A DNA stretch of 64,000 bases from Cannabis sativa (lineage: Eukaryota > Streptophyta > Magnoliopsida > Rosales > Cannabaceae), in NCBI RefSeq assembly GCF_029168945.1, contig NC_083603.1:7812001-7876000 (forward strand), read 5' to 3'. The notes under the pieces are model-generated. The model ran no database searches and had not been told where the DNA came from. It worked only from the letters and a program-made list of their open reading frames with translations. A program made the translations under genes and the position numbers. Of the stretch, positions 23,616 through 33,936 are shown piece by piece (position 1 is the first letter of the stretch; each line of letters begins with the position of its first letter).

Positions 23616-25075
23616 ACATAGTCAAAAAAGATCATGACTTGTGAGAAATCTTCCGCCAACACTCCTATAGGGAGCATTGAAGATGTTTAAAAGGTAAACC
23701 CAATGGCGTCCATTCTTCCAATTAGACATAAGCTCGTGGATGAGGGTGAAGCTAATGTGGTGGATAAAAAACATCAACTGATATTCCAAAACTGGACCAA
23801 AGGCCAAGACTCAAGGGATCTACTTTCATTCCATCTTTGAGTAAGGCAAAATGCAAAGTTTATCTCCTGGGACCCGTCGGTGGATCTACCAAAACAAGTG
23901 GTGGAAATTTTTGTTGCTAGAAATGGATTCATCTCGCTATTGGGAGGTGACATTGCTCCATTTGTGGCTGATCTTCTTCAATAGCTTGGGACATCCATGT
24001 CCCAGCTTCACCTAAAGAGATATATGATGGTCGTAAATGAGGACCTTGTCTTCCTGACTCAATCCATCCGACATCGAATAACTAGGGCAAGATTTCTTCT
24101 CTTTTACTTTTGTGGCTTTGAATTTCCTTTCTCCCTTTTTTGGCTAACTATATTCTTTTTGTTAGGATGCTCCTCTAGCCCATCGATCTTGTTTATCCAA
24201 AAAGTTGGATTGATGATGTGGACATTGTTTTCGACATTTAGCATGATGGAAACAACCCCAGGGCCCCACATCCTAGGATAGGTTAGAGTTACCAACACAC
24301 TGGAGGCACCCATTTAAGCACCAAGTTCTAGGAAAGTCATCTCTGAGTGATATTCTTCAACGAGCATGTTAAAATGACCTTAGAATGATGAATCGTGAAG
24401 TTGAATATGTTACATGGACATCCCAAAGCTCATCATGGGCCCAGTACAAGTACTGGGCACCTAGGTTGACAATATGTGCCCTAGCTCGCATCAATTTTTG
24501 TTCCTAATAACTTCTTAATTATATGGAATCTGATTAGCCATTACACTGGAATACATGAAAGACATGCCCTAACCAAGTTTTAGATCTTGGAGATAAGTCT
24601 AGACAAAACCCCACCTAGAGACACCATGTGTAGACTAGGAGTTCATGTTAACATTCAGTCAACCTGGGAAACACAATGACTAGGGTTTAGGTTTTTGGGA
24701 ATTTCTTTGGCCCAAAATTCTTGAAATTTGACAAGGAACAATGTCTGGACATCATTTTCTATTGACGACATCCCAAATCATGGGCGCCTAGGTTGACATA
24801 GTGGCTTAGACACTGATTTTGCTCCACTGAGTAACGCCCATGGAAATTTATGAGAAAAATTAAATGAGCACATTTAACCAAAAATAAGATTAGCTTCTAG
24901 AAAATTTTCCCTCCACCATGGTGCACAATGTAGGCTCTCAGGCCATCAATTAGTGCCCAGGTTGACATATGTCAATCAGGAGTACTTTGGTACACTTTTT
25001 AGAGAAGTCTCCCAATAATTTTCCTTATTTTTGTATACAATTAAGATACAAGTTTTTAAAACCAAAGAGATAAGG
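23616..25075. other. Degenerate retroelement-like DNA
   Basis: Higher GC than the flanks and scattered short frames (23622-23807 -, 23997-24281 +), but no domain I can name. Words such as CCCAGTACAAGTACTGGGCACC (palindromic core near 24440-24458) and repeated CCTAGGTTGACA suggest old repeats. It is probably internal transposon sequence. Confidence 0.4.
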
Positions 25076-25130
25076 ACTTACCTAAGACCCCCATCAGAAG
25101 GGGTTCGGTGGCGGTGGCTGATCATACAGA
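25076..25130 (-). pseudogene. Remnant of an Athila-type 3' ORF C-terminus
   Basis: On the minus strand this reads YDQPPPPNPF-stop, then GATGGGGGTCTTAGGTAAG. The same order (YDQPPPPNPF-stop, GGGGCTCAGGTAAGT) occurs at the end of the extra ORF of the intact Athila element (27753-27797). It is thus a relic of a second, older relative just outside the intact element. Confidence 0.6.
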
Positions 25131-25340
25131 TAGAACCAGATCAGGATACACCAAGTTTTTTTTTTTTGAAGTAGGGCTTTAAAGGTGATTGGGGACCCTT
25201 GCCGCGAATAGCTAAGCCCTCACCACGACTACAACAAAGTTGAAAACCAAAGGCCTCTCTGTAAAATTCATAGTCACAACTATATAATAGCCTCGTCACG
25301 ACCATATAATTAATCACGAGTAGAAGGTTTGTGATCGCGA
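25131..25340. other. Host flank of the Athila insertion
   Basis: No gene seen. It ends in CGCGA, the left target-site duplication. The sequence carries repeated CACGAC / TCGTGA words. It rejoins the right flank at 36496. Confidence 0.5.
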
Positions 25341-26181
25341 TGTTGCTATAATTTTAAACACTACGCAAGTATACGCAATCAAGTAGTAAATCTCACACAG
25401 GTGAGGTCGATCCCACAGGGAATTGGATTAAGTACCACTAAATTATACTTATGATTCTATTCGGTAAATCGAAAGCAATTATGATTTAAAAAACAGTGAA
25501 ATATGAAAGAAATTCAGAAAACTTAATAACACAATTTAAAGTCGAGCAAGATGAGGCAATAGGGAGGAGAATCCTGTTGTTGTTTACCCAAATTGTTAAT
25601 GATTAATTACTATCCTATTCTTGGAGTGAATGACAGATTATGAAATAACCTAGCTCCTTTCAGATCTTCTAGATTCTAAATCACAAGTTATCTAATTAAT
25701 TCCTTAACTAAACTAACATGAAATCAGCATTAAGCAATAATCTACTCGTCACATAAGTCATGCAAATACTTTCGTTTCACATAGAACATTGATTATCTTA
25801 ATTTTAGCATTCTCAATTCTCACTTTTCAGATTTTGAATTGAGATCATAGAACATGCACAAGGTGATCAATCTTAAACATGAAATTAAACACAAATTAAG
25901 ATAATTTCACACACAAGAATTGAGGAATGGTAATTAAACATTAACTAGGAAAACATTAAACAACAATCATCATCCTCCCTAAATGGGAAATTTAGTTCAG
26001 AAACAAATCCATAACCATTCCTATAGCAATATTCAACATAAATAAATTAAAGAGGAATAAAGAAAAGAACTGTTGGTGGATGAATTCTGGATCTTCACTT
26101 GAATCTCTATGCTCTTCCTGCCGCTCTCAGCTGTGTTTTAGGGTTCCAAATCGCTCTCCCTGACTTCCAATCGCAGTTTTC

Positions 26182-26190
26182 TATTTATAC
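26182..26190 (-). promoter_or_regulatory. TATA box in Athila LTR
   Basis: Minus strand GTATAAATAG. It splits the LTR into a U3 of about 340 bp and an R-U5 of about 820 bp. The same box lies at 36143-36151 in the 5' LTR, where it would drive the element's transcript. Confidence 0.7.
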
Positions 26191-26242
26191 TTGAAATTTA
26201 GGGTTCGATGGACGAAAATGCCCCTGGTCCGTACGGGATCTC

Positions 26243-26342
26243 GCCGCGGCCAAGCTTCCTCTCGCCGCGGCGAGAATTTGCCAATTTTAGGTGCTTTCTG
26301 TTTCTCGTAACTCGCCGCGGCGAGCCTCTTCATCGCCGCGGC
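26243..26342 (-). promoter_or_regulatory. GCCGCGGC palindrome array in U3 (3' LTR)
   Basis: Four GCCGCGGC cores start at 26243, 26264, 26314 and 26335, spaced 21, 50 and 21 bp. Two extend to the 14-bp palindrome CTCGCCGCGGCGAG. The array lies about 55-155 bp upstream of the TATA box. See the internal array at 29515-29685. Confidence 0.85.
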
Positions 26343-26529
26343 CAGATATGGAAAAACTCAAAAATTAAGTTTTTCTTCGGCTCAGCACGTCTTTCAATGA
26401 ATTTCTGCACCCGAAACCTCTTTTACTCCAAAGAACCTGAAAACATAGAAAACAAGCGTAATTCCGTCCCAACACAGCTAAAGATGCACATAAATTGGAT
26501 CCAAAACATAGTCTAAAAATAGCCTAACA

Positions 26530-26543
26530 AACTCCCCCAAACT
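26530..26543 (-). other. Polypurine tract of the Athila element
   Basis: Minus strand AGTTTGGGGGAGTTTG abuts the 3' LTR, as needed for plus-strand DNA priming. A similar run, AAGTTTGGGGGGGAATAAG, lies inside at about 27168-27183. Confidence 0.75.
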
Positions 26544-27766
26544 GACTCTTTACTCGTCCCCGAGTAAACTAAGACTAAACTAAAAAAACTGACAATGATA
26601 GCTGAACTTTCCAACAATTAAATTGTTACCACCACCTGCGCAACTTCAATCCATCAATAACCAGAATTTCAACTTGCCAACTCTAAGAACTAAGTTGAAT
26701 GTGCAATTTACAAGTAAGTAATTCATACAAACATAAAGCATCGCAATTTCCATCAACATCACAACTGTTCTAACTTTCCAACATTCCACTAACACATGAT
26801 CAATAAGTTTGAATGACATACCTCTCTCCACTAATGTTGACAAATTTCTATTTGGAATCAATAGGTCTTTTTCGGTTAGCATCACATGGCTTAGGTACAT
26901 GGGTAGGTGAGAAGTCATTTAGGCTATACTATACCATAAGCACAATTATACCAAACAAACCTAGACAATTCTTTTGCTTTCTTTCCATATATCCCAAAAA
27001 CAGAAATAAGAGATTGCAATTTTTCTTATGTGTGTACCTCATAATTTTCTTAACTTTTTTCAAGAAGACACATTTTTTTTTATAGGCACAACACACAATA
27101 TTATTCTTTTTTTTTCTTTTCAATCTCTCATTCCTACACTTTATATTTTTCACTTACAGCACTTATTCCCCCCCAAACTTGCTTCAAGGCTCATGGCATA
27201 ATAAGATATGTTCAGGGTGAAAAGAGTTGAAGATAACGAATTTAGCTCAGTTAAGTGGTGAAATTTTTTTTTAAAACAGGCTAAGGCTCAACTTTGGGTA
27301 TACTAAGGATAAAACTTTTTTAGGTAGGCTTGAAAGGCTCAATCGTTCCAAAGAAAACTTGCCTAAATCACTTTCCAAACAAAAATCATCAAGGATTTCG
27401 CTTCAAGAGAGTATGTCAAACAAATTCTATTCCATGTTCAATCAGTCATTCCACAATCCAAATAGAACAAAAGTGATATGTGAGAATAGCCAATGTTTTA
27501 AATCTACATGAATCACTTCCTAGCACACATCCAATTTAATTCAAACAGTTGCAAGTCAAGCACACAGTTATGTTTCAATCCATTGCACAAGTGAATAACA
27601 ACAATTCAATCCATTTTTCAATTTAGCTATCACGCAAGACTAAAAAAAAACTAACCTAAAACAAATAAACAACTAAACTAAAACAAATAAACGCGAAAAA
27701 ATAAATTAAGTTTCCCCCCCCATGTGTGAAAATAAACCAGGGTGAGAGAAACTTACCTGAGCCCCT
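26544..27766 (-). other. 3' untranslated region of the Athila element
   Basis: About 1.2 kb between the extra ORF and the polypurine tract without coding signal. Small open frames on either strand (e.g. 26813-27085, 26929-27153) are low-complexity and not called. Confidence 0.6.
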
Positions 27767-27982
27767 TTAGAAGGGGTTTGGCGGCGGTGGCTGGTCATAA
27801 GGGTTGAAACGGGGTGGCATGGGAAAATAGTTTGGATCATCCACACCGATATTCATCCTCGTGACAAGTGTGTTCAATTGAGCCACCTGCTGCTCATCGA
27901 AGATACTCCTCTGGGCCATGTAATTTTGCATATGCATGTTCTGCTGAATCAGATAATTCAGCTGATTGTGAGTGTACTGCAT
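27767..27982 (-). pseudogene. C-terminal part of Athila extra ORF, out of frame
   Basis: A frame of 71 codons ending PYDQPPPPNPF. It overlaps the end of the upstream frame (27958-28938) in a different phase. The phase used here stays open upstream to about 28100 and reads a proline- and acid-rich linker (GPPAREEEERED). It is therefore the displaced C-terminus of the same protein after a frameshift near 28070-28110. The glutamine-rich segment may form a short coiled coil. An AG|GTAAGT donor-like site follows the stop at about 27752. Confidence 0.65.
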
Positions 27983-28938
27983 GGCAGGGTCAAGAGGCCC
28001 GACAAGACGTGGTGGTTCGATGTCCTCACGTTCCTCTTCTTCTCTTGCCGGAGGACCTCCTTGAACTGGCGGTTGACCATGAGGATGAGGAGGTTTGAAG
28101 CGAAGAACGATCGCGGGTTAATAGGGCGCTGTGGCGGTGCCTTTGTATCATATGAGTACTGTGGTACTCCATGTTTCTCACATAGGTCAGTGATTATTCC
28201 AGCCAACCCTAGTCCTCCACCGGAAGATCCCTCAACCATAATGTCAAAGGTCGTTCGAACAATATCCCCCACATACAAATTATACCCTTTCATAATGCCG
28301 TAAACCCATTTAAGTCTGTCCATTTGAGCATCAGAAAAATGCTTGTTGGGGAGCATCCTTGCACTAACAAAGTAAAGCCAAGCCTTGGCTACTGGGTTGA
28401 GTTCACATCGGTACAATTGGTATGGTTCTCCACTAAGCTCATGGAACCTAAGGCCAGGATACCCTAGAGTCTCAGCAATATCCACATAATTCGTACTTCT
28501 CTCATAAAATTGTCGTTTCAAGGGTTGTTCTTCATAAGTGAAAGTTTGGAGATCATAAAGGGCATGAATAGCGTCTGTGGTAGCAGGCACTCTAACCCCC
28601 CTAACTCTAACTTTGCCCTCTTCTCTTTCAGGCCAGTTGGCTAAAAATTCCAAAGCTAGAGTTTGATTACCACGCTCAGTGACATCTACGAACTTAGTCC
28701 ATTGCCTCTGTAGGATTTGATCCCTAATAGATGCAAAAGCAGGGGGAATGTTGGCAGTTTGGCTTAGGTTGACAATGTCTATCCCTCTATCTTCAATGAA
28801 TGCCCTATCTTTCAATTTCAAAAACCGCTCTTGAGCCTCCATGTTGGTAAACCTAACTCTATCAAGATTAGGGCGTCCCCTAGATGGGTTGGATGATGAA
28901 GCTCCCTCTTCATTAACCCTTGACCTCTTTGGACCCAT
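27958..28938 (-). CDS. Athila-type extra ORF ('putative plant transposon protein')
   Basis: A frame of 326 residues lies between integrase and the 3' LTR. The ATG at 28938 is chosen (MGPKRSRVN), since the frame upstream to 28965 has no other ATG. A basic, serine-rich start is followed by a globular region: FLKLKDRAF, FLANWPER, VRGVRVP, FHELSGEPYQLY, NPVAKAWLYFVSARMLPN. This matches the conserved domain found downstream of pol in Athila-like elements (Pfam calls it a putative plant transposon protein). In this lineage the ORF is sometimes called env-like. Here I see no convincing signal peptide or membrane helix, so a true envelope role is not supported. The frame is broken near its end, and the natural C-terminus continues at 27767-27982. 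Function unknown. Confidence 0.75.
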   Translation of the reverse strand: MGPKRSRVNEEGASSSNPSRGRPNLDRVRFTNMEAQERFLKLKDRAFIEDRGIDIVNLSQTANIPPAFASIRDQILQRQWTKFVDVTERGNQTLALEFLANWPEREEGKVRVRGVRVPATTDAIHALYDLQTFTYEEQPLKRQFYERSTNYVDIAETLGYPGLRFHELSGEPYQLYRCELNPVAKAWLYFVSARMLPNKHFSDAQMDRLKWVYGIMKGYNLYVGDIVRTTFDIMVEGSSGGGLGLAGIITDLCEKHGVPQYSYDTKAPPQRPINPRSFFASNLLILMVNRQFKEVLRQEKKRNVRTSNHHVLSGLLTLPCSTLTIS

Positions 28939-29514
28939 AACTCCCAAATTTTTTCTAACTCTCAAGATTTTTCAAAATTTTGACAGCACTTCCCCTTAAA
29001 AATCGACTTCCCGGGATTTAACCCTTTCACAATCACATTCAATTGACTCACCACAATAATGTTCAACAATGTATGATCAACAATTCCAAAAATTTCAACA
29101 CAAAGTCTAATATTCTCTAGCAATCCACAAATAATCCAATCAAACTTGTGTAGAGAAATTAAAATTTGTTACCTCAATGAAAATCACTCTTTAGTCAACC
29201 TCCATTGATGAGAACCTTGAAGCTTTAGGGAAGAAGAAGGTGAATAGTGATTTTTCTGAAATTTGGGTGAGGTTTAGGGATTTTGGAATGGATTTTTAGA
29301 GGAAAAGAGTGTTAGATGAGAGAAATAAGGGATTATGATGATTTGGGATGAAAGTTTATGGATAATTTTGAGGAAAATTGGTTTGAATGGGGTTAGATGA
29401 AGAAATTAGGGTGAAAAGGGTGGTTTTCGGCTGGAGAAGGTAGGGTTGGAATGTGGGGTTTTGATTTGAAATGTTAGGGATTTTGAGTTTAAAAAGGGCA
29501 ATCTGACCATTCTC

Positions 29515-29685
29515 GCCGCGGCGACATGTAGCCTCGCCGCGGCGAGAATCCGTGAATTTATAGGCCATTCTGTAAGTCGAATCTCGCCGCGGCGGCATGT
29601 CTCCTAGCCGCGGCGAGATTTCGCGAAATTGGACCTGTTTCTGTAAGTCCATCCTGGCCGCGGCCATACATCCCATGGCCGCGGC
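29515..29685 (-). repeat. Internal GCCGCGGC palindrome array, 71-bp period
   Basis: Six GCCGCGGC cores start at 29515, 29536, 29586, 29607, 29657 and 29678, giving spacings of 21, 50, 21, 50 and 21 bp. Between cores the units are diverged but still share CTGTAAGTC and CATGT-CCT words. The LTRs carry two units of the same repeat in the same orientation. It lies between integrase and the extra ORF. An open frame spanning it (29356-29688, -) is arginine/alanine-rich only because of the repeat. Confidence 0.88.
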
Positions 29686-29857
29686 CACTGATCAAAAATA
29701 TTTTTTTTCTTTTTTTTTTTCAATAACGAAACAGAATGAACATCAAGAAAAATAACAGTAAACTTAAAAAGAGTTCAACTAAATCAAAAGAACACTTGGG
29801 TTGCCTCCCAATTAGCGCTAACTTTATCGTCGCTCAGCTAGACGTTGATCGAGATCT

Positions 29858-31591
29858 TTAAAGTGGCGCCAGAATCATGGCGGACTTGGTTTGATCAAAT
29901 TGACCTCCCAAGTAGAGCTTTAATCGCTGTCCATTCACTTTGAAAGTATTAGGACTTTCACCTTTTAGTTCCACTGCTCCGTAGGGAAACACTTTGATCA
30001 CCGTAAATGGCCCTGACCACCTTGATTTTAATTTACCAGGAAACAACTTTAGTCTTGAGTTAAAGAGTAGAACTTGTTGACCAGGTTGAAACTCCTTTCT
30101 GACTAGATTTCTGTCATGCCATCTCTTAGTTCTGTCCTTGTAAATCTTGGCGTTTTCATAAGCTTCATTTCGAAATTCTTCCAATTCATCCAACTGTAGT
30201 AGTCTTTTCTGCCCAGCAGCTTTTAAGTCCATGTTTAGAGTTCTCATTGCCCAATAAGCCTTGTGTTCTAGTTCCACCGGTAAATGACACGCCTTTCCAA
30301 ACACCAACCGATATGGTGACATCCCGATTGGTGTTTTGAACGCTGTTCTGTAAGCCCACAATGCGTCATCCAACTTTCTTGACCAATCTTTCCTTGATCT
30401 CTGCAACGTTTTCTCCAGAATCATCTTTATTTCCCGGTTAGAAATCTCAGCTTGGCCATTACTTTGCGGATGATAAGGTAGATCTGTTCTATGACGAACA
30501 CCATATCTCGAAAGGAGTGCTTCGAATTGTTTGTTGCAAAAGTGACTCCCTTCATCGCTTATGATTGCTCGAGGAGTTCCAAACCGAGTGAATATGTTCT
30601 TTTGAAGGAACCGAAGGACTGTTTTACCATCATTAGCTGGTGTGGCTGCAGCTTCCACCCATTTTGACACATAATCCACAGCTAATAGGATGTATAGATT
30701 GCTAAACGATGAAGGAAAAGGACCCATAAAGTCTATCCCCCATACATCAAACAACTCTACTTCCAAGATTCCTGTCAAAGGCATTTCGTTTCTCCTTGAG
30801 ATGTTTCCTGTACGCTGACAACGATCACATGCCTTCACAAAAGTACTAGCGTCTTTGAAAAGCGTTGGCCAAAAGAATCCACTTTGCAACACCTTGGCAG
30901 CTGTTCTAGTTCCACTGAAGTGTCCCCCACATGGTAAAGCATGACAGTGATTAAGAATAGAGTACATCTCCTCTTCAGGCACACACCTTCTTATTATCTG
31001 ATCTGCACAGTGCTTGTAGAGGATTGGCTCTTCCCAATAATAATGTTTCACCTCAGAAAAGAACTTCTTTAGTTGTTGTCGAGATAGCTCAGGAGGAGTG
31101 ATATTGGCAGCCAAGAAGTTAACATAATCAGCATACCATGGTACCATCAGACTTTCCCTCACACTAAAGAGTTGTTCATCGGGAAATTGTTCATTTATTT
31201 GTACCTCTTTTGTATTCTGACTTTCTTCTAGTTCTAGTCTTGACAAGTGATCTGCCACCAAGTTCTCAGTACCCTTCTTGTCTTTTATGTCTAGATCAAA
31301 TTCTTGCAAAAGAAGAACCCATCGAATCAGTCGTGGTTTGGCATCCTTCTTAGTCATCAAGTATTTGATTGCTGAATGATCTGTATACACTATCACTTTA
31401 TTACCAATTAAGTAGGGTCGAAATTTGTCACATGCAAACACTATGGCCAGCATCTCTTTTTCTGTAGTAGCGTAGTTTAGTTGGGCATCATTCAAGGTTT
31501 TGCTTGCATAATAAATGGTTACGAATACCTTGTCAACCCGTTGTCCCAAGATCTCCAATAGCATAATCACTTGCATCGCACATGATTTCAA
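29858..31591 (-). CDS. Athila RNase H and integrase (pol, third segment)
   Basis: A frame of 577 codons that starts by frameshift, not by a natural start. RNase H follows the RT connection region ([24 protein letters not shown], ending ADHLSRLE). Integrase has an HHCC zinc finger ([10 protein letters not shown], then CDRCQRTG). Its catalytic core has Asp in WGIDFMG, Asp in ISDEGSHF and Glu in [15 protein letters not shown]-terminal region, [26 protein letters not shown], is the GPF/Y-type tail typical of gypsy integrases. It would cut and join the cDNA to host DNA. All catalytic residues are present, and the defect is only the upstream phase change. Confidence 0.9.
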   Translation of the reverse strand: MKSCAMQVIMLLEILGQRVDKVFVTIYYASKTLNDAQLNYATTEKEMLAIVFACDKFRPYLIGNKVIVYTDHSAIKYLMTKKDAKPRLIRWVLLLQEFDLDIKDKKGTENLVADHLSRLELEESQNTKEVQINEQFPDEQLFSVRESLMVPWYADYVNFLAANITPPELSRQQLKKFFSEVKHYYWEEPILYKHCADQIIRRCVPEEEMYSILNHCHALPCGGHFSGTRTAAKVLQSGFFWPTLFKDASTFVKACDRCQRTGNISRRNEMPLTGILEVELFDVWGIDFMGPFPSSFSNLYILLAVDYVSKWVEAAATPANDGKTVLRFLQKNIFTRFGTPRAIISDEGSHFCNKQFEALLSRYGVRHRTDLPYHPQSNGQAEISNREIKMILEKTLQRSRKDWSRKLDDALWAYRTAFKTPIGMSPYRLVFGKACHLPVELEHKAYWAMRTLNMDLKAAGQKRLLQLDELEEFRNEAYENAKIYKDRTKRWHDRNLVRKEFQPGQQVLLFNSRLKLFPGKLKSRWSGPFTVIKVFPYGAVELKGESPNTFKVNGQRLKLYLGGQFDQTKSAMILAPL

Positions 31592-32114
31592 AAGGTAATT
31601 CCCAGTTTGGTGTAGTCACAATCGGTGCTGAGATTAACTTCGCCTTGAGAATTTGGAATGCTTCAAGACAATCTTTCCCAAATTCAAAAGGTACTCCACT
31701 AGCAAGAAGATTGGATAGCGGTTTGGCCACTTTGGAAAAATCTTTGATAAATCTTCTATAAAACCCGGCATGACCCAAAAAGCTTCGAACTCCCTTAACT
31801 GAAATTGGAGGAGGCAAGTTCTCAATTGTAGATACTTTGGCTCTGTCGACCTCAATACCTTCTTTTGAGATTTTATGTCCCAGCACTATTCCTTCTGTAA
31901 CCATGAAATGGCACTTTTCCCAGTTCAGCACCAAATTAGAGTCTTCACATCTTGCTAAAACCAACTCCAAGTTACTCAGACATTGGTCAAACGATGAGCC
32001 AAACACTGAAAAATCATCCATGAACACCTCGATGCACTTTTCTATTAAATCTGAAAATATAGCCATCATACACCTCTGAAATGTTGCTGGAGCATTACAT
32101 AGCCCAAATGGCAT
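31533..32114 (-). pseudogene. Athila reverse transcriptase, C-terminal half
   Basis: 193 codons continuing RT after a frameshift: MPFGLCNAPATFQRCM, catalytic FMDDFSVFG (FMDD in place of the common YxDD, usual for this lineage), GHKISKEGIEVD, and GFYRRFIKDFS of the thumb/connection. It ends early at CDASDYAIG, where the phase slips again into the RNase H frame at 29858-31591 (overlap 31533-31591). No start codon of its own is expected. Confidence 0.85.
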
Positions 32115-32182
32115 TCTTCGAAAAGCAAAAGTACCATATGGACATGTGAATGTTGTTTTCTCTTGATCCTCCGGTGCTATAG

Positions 32183-33865
32183 CTATTTGGTGATACCACA
32201 GTATCCATCAAGGAAACAATAGTACTCTTGTCCTGCCAACTTGTCTAACATCTGATCAATGAATGGGAGTGGAAAGTGATCTTTTCTTGTAGCCTTGTTG
32301 AGTTTTCGGTAGTCAATGCAAATTCTCCATCCCGTGACAGTTCTGGTTGGGATGAGTTCATTCTTCTCATTCTTTACCACCGTCATCCCTCCTTTCTTTG
32401 GAACAACTTGGACTGGGCTCACCCATTTACTGTCTGAAATAGGATACGCTACCCCTGCATCTAACCACTTCAAAACTTCTTTTCTGACAACCTCCTTCAT
32501 TGGTGGATTTAATCTACGTTGTGCATCAATAGTTGGCTTCACTCCTTCCTCCATTAAGATTCTATGCATTACAGTTGAAGGGCTGATCCCTTTAATATCT
32601 GCTAAAGTCCATCCAATGGCTTTTGAATGCTTCCTTAAAACCCGTAATAGCTTATCCGTCTCTACAGAAGATAGGGAAGAAGCCACAATAACAGGAAGTG
32701 TCTTATTTTCACCCAAATATTCATACCTGAGATGCTCTGGTAGGACTTTTAACTCTAGTTGAGGAGGCTTTTCAGTAGATGGGGTAGGCTTTGTTGGTAT
32801 GACTCCTAACTCTTCATAATATTTTCTATTCAGCGGTCCATAAGAATCGAGCCACATAGCATATTCATAAGCTTCCTTACCATCTTGTTCTACCACCTCT
32901 TCTTGTACCAAAGTCAGATTAAGAGGATCTTCAGCATGTGTCTTTGTCTCCACCAACTGGTCCACCACATCAATTGCAAAACAGTTGTCACTAGCTGTAG
33001 GATAGGTCATTGCTTTGAGTACATTAAATACAACTTCATCTCCTTGTACCCTTAGCTTTAACTCTCCTTTCTGAACATCAATTAGTGCTTTCCCTGTTGC
33101 CAAGAAAGGTCTCCCCAGGATGATAGGAACATTACTGTCTTCTTCCATATCCAGAACAATGAAATCAGCTGGGAAGATGAACTTGTCCACCTTTACTAAC
33201 ACATCCTCAATGACTCCTCTAGGGTGAGCTAGCGATCGATCTGCCAATTGAAGAGTTACAGTAGTTGGCTTTGCTTCACCTAGCTGCAATCTTTTGAACA
33301 CTGACAAGGGCATTAAGTTAATACTGGCTCCCAAATCACATAGTGCATTTATCCCTTCAATTTTACCAATAGTACAAGGAATAGTGAAACTCCCTGGATC
33401 TCTGAGTTTTGGAGGGAGTTTCTTCTGTAGAATAGCGCTACACTCTTCAGTTAGAGCCACTGTCTCATAGTCTTCCATCTTCCTCTTCTTTGACAAAATT
33501 TCCTTCATAAACTTCACATAACTTGGCATCTGCTCTAGAGCTTCAGCAAAAGGAATGTTAATGTGAAGTCTTTTGAAGACTTCTAGAAACTTGGTGAACT
33601 GCTTGTCCAAGCTTGACTTTCTCAGCCTCTGAGGATAGGGTATCTTTACATGATGATCAATACTAATCGGTGGAGACTGTTGAAGTGGAGCTGGGCTATC
33701 AGTAGCCTTCTCTGCTGTCGGTGTTGGTGTCGGAACTGGTTGAGCATTTATTTCTACATCTACCTCAACTGGTTGTGGTAACTCAGGCCCATCATACTTC
33801 TTACCGCTCCTCAGGGTAATTGCCTTGCAGTTTTCTTTAGGATTAACTTCAGTAGTGCTAGGCAA
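32183..33865 (-). pseudogene. Athila protease and N-terminal RT
   Basis: 560 codons. The N-terminal linker (CKAITLRSGKKYDGPE) is typical of the gag-protease junction. The aspartic protease shows the active-site motif CDLGASINLMP (about residue 176) and the later ILGRPFLATG flap-end motif. RT starts at WVSPVQVVPKKGG and reads RICIDYRKLNKATRKDHFPLPFIDQML. The frame then collapses at CFLDGY (about 32200), where the expected 'YSGYNQ' motif is shifted into a stop. The upstream phase remains open past 33865 to about 33980, where it meets the gag frame. It is inactive as written because RT is split. Confidence 0.85.
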
Positions 33866-33936
33866 ATTTCCTTGAGGGCGGGTTGCTACCTGAGTTGCTA
33901 CCGGCCCATCCGAGTCCGGTGTCTTTAATTGAAGAT

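Larger units (their letters stand above)
25341..26529 (-). repeat. 3' LTR of the Athila-type element
   Basis: Starts TGTTGCTATA and ends GCCTAACA on the plus strand. It has the same length as the other LTR. Differences seen are AAAACATT versus AAAATATT (near 25953) and CATAGTCTA versus CATAGGCTA (near 26511). It contains a minus-strand TATA box and four GC palindromes. Confidence 0.95.

Noticed and set aside
26240..26345. Host CpG island or gene promoter
   Set aside because: The GC-rich words lie inside the LTR, recur identically in the other LTR and belong to the element.
26208..26516. 102-codon frame present in both Athila LTRs
   Set aside because: It lies in U3 opposite to the transcription direction. 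Its duplication is only because the LTR is duplicated.
27958..28938. True envelope gene
   Set aside because: No signal peptide, cleavage site or membrane helix is visible. 'Env-like' is only a positional label in this lineage.
29356..29688. 110-codon frame across the palindrome array
   Set aside because: The composition follows the repeat. There is no conserved domain and it is unlikely to be a protein.
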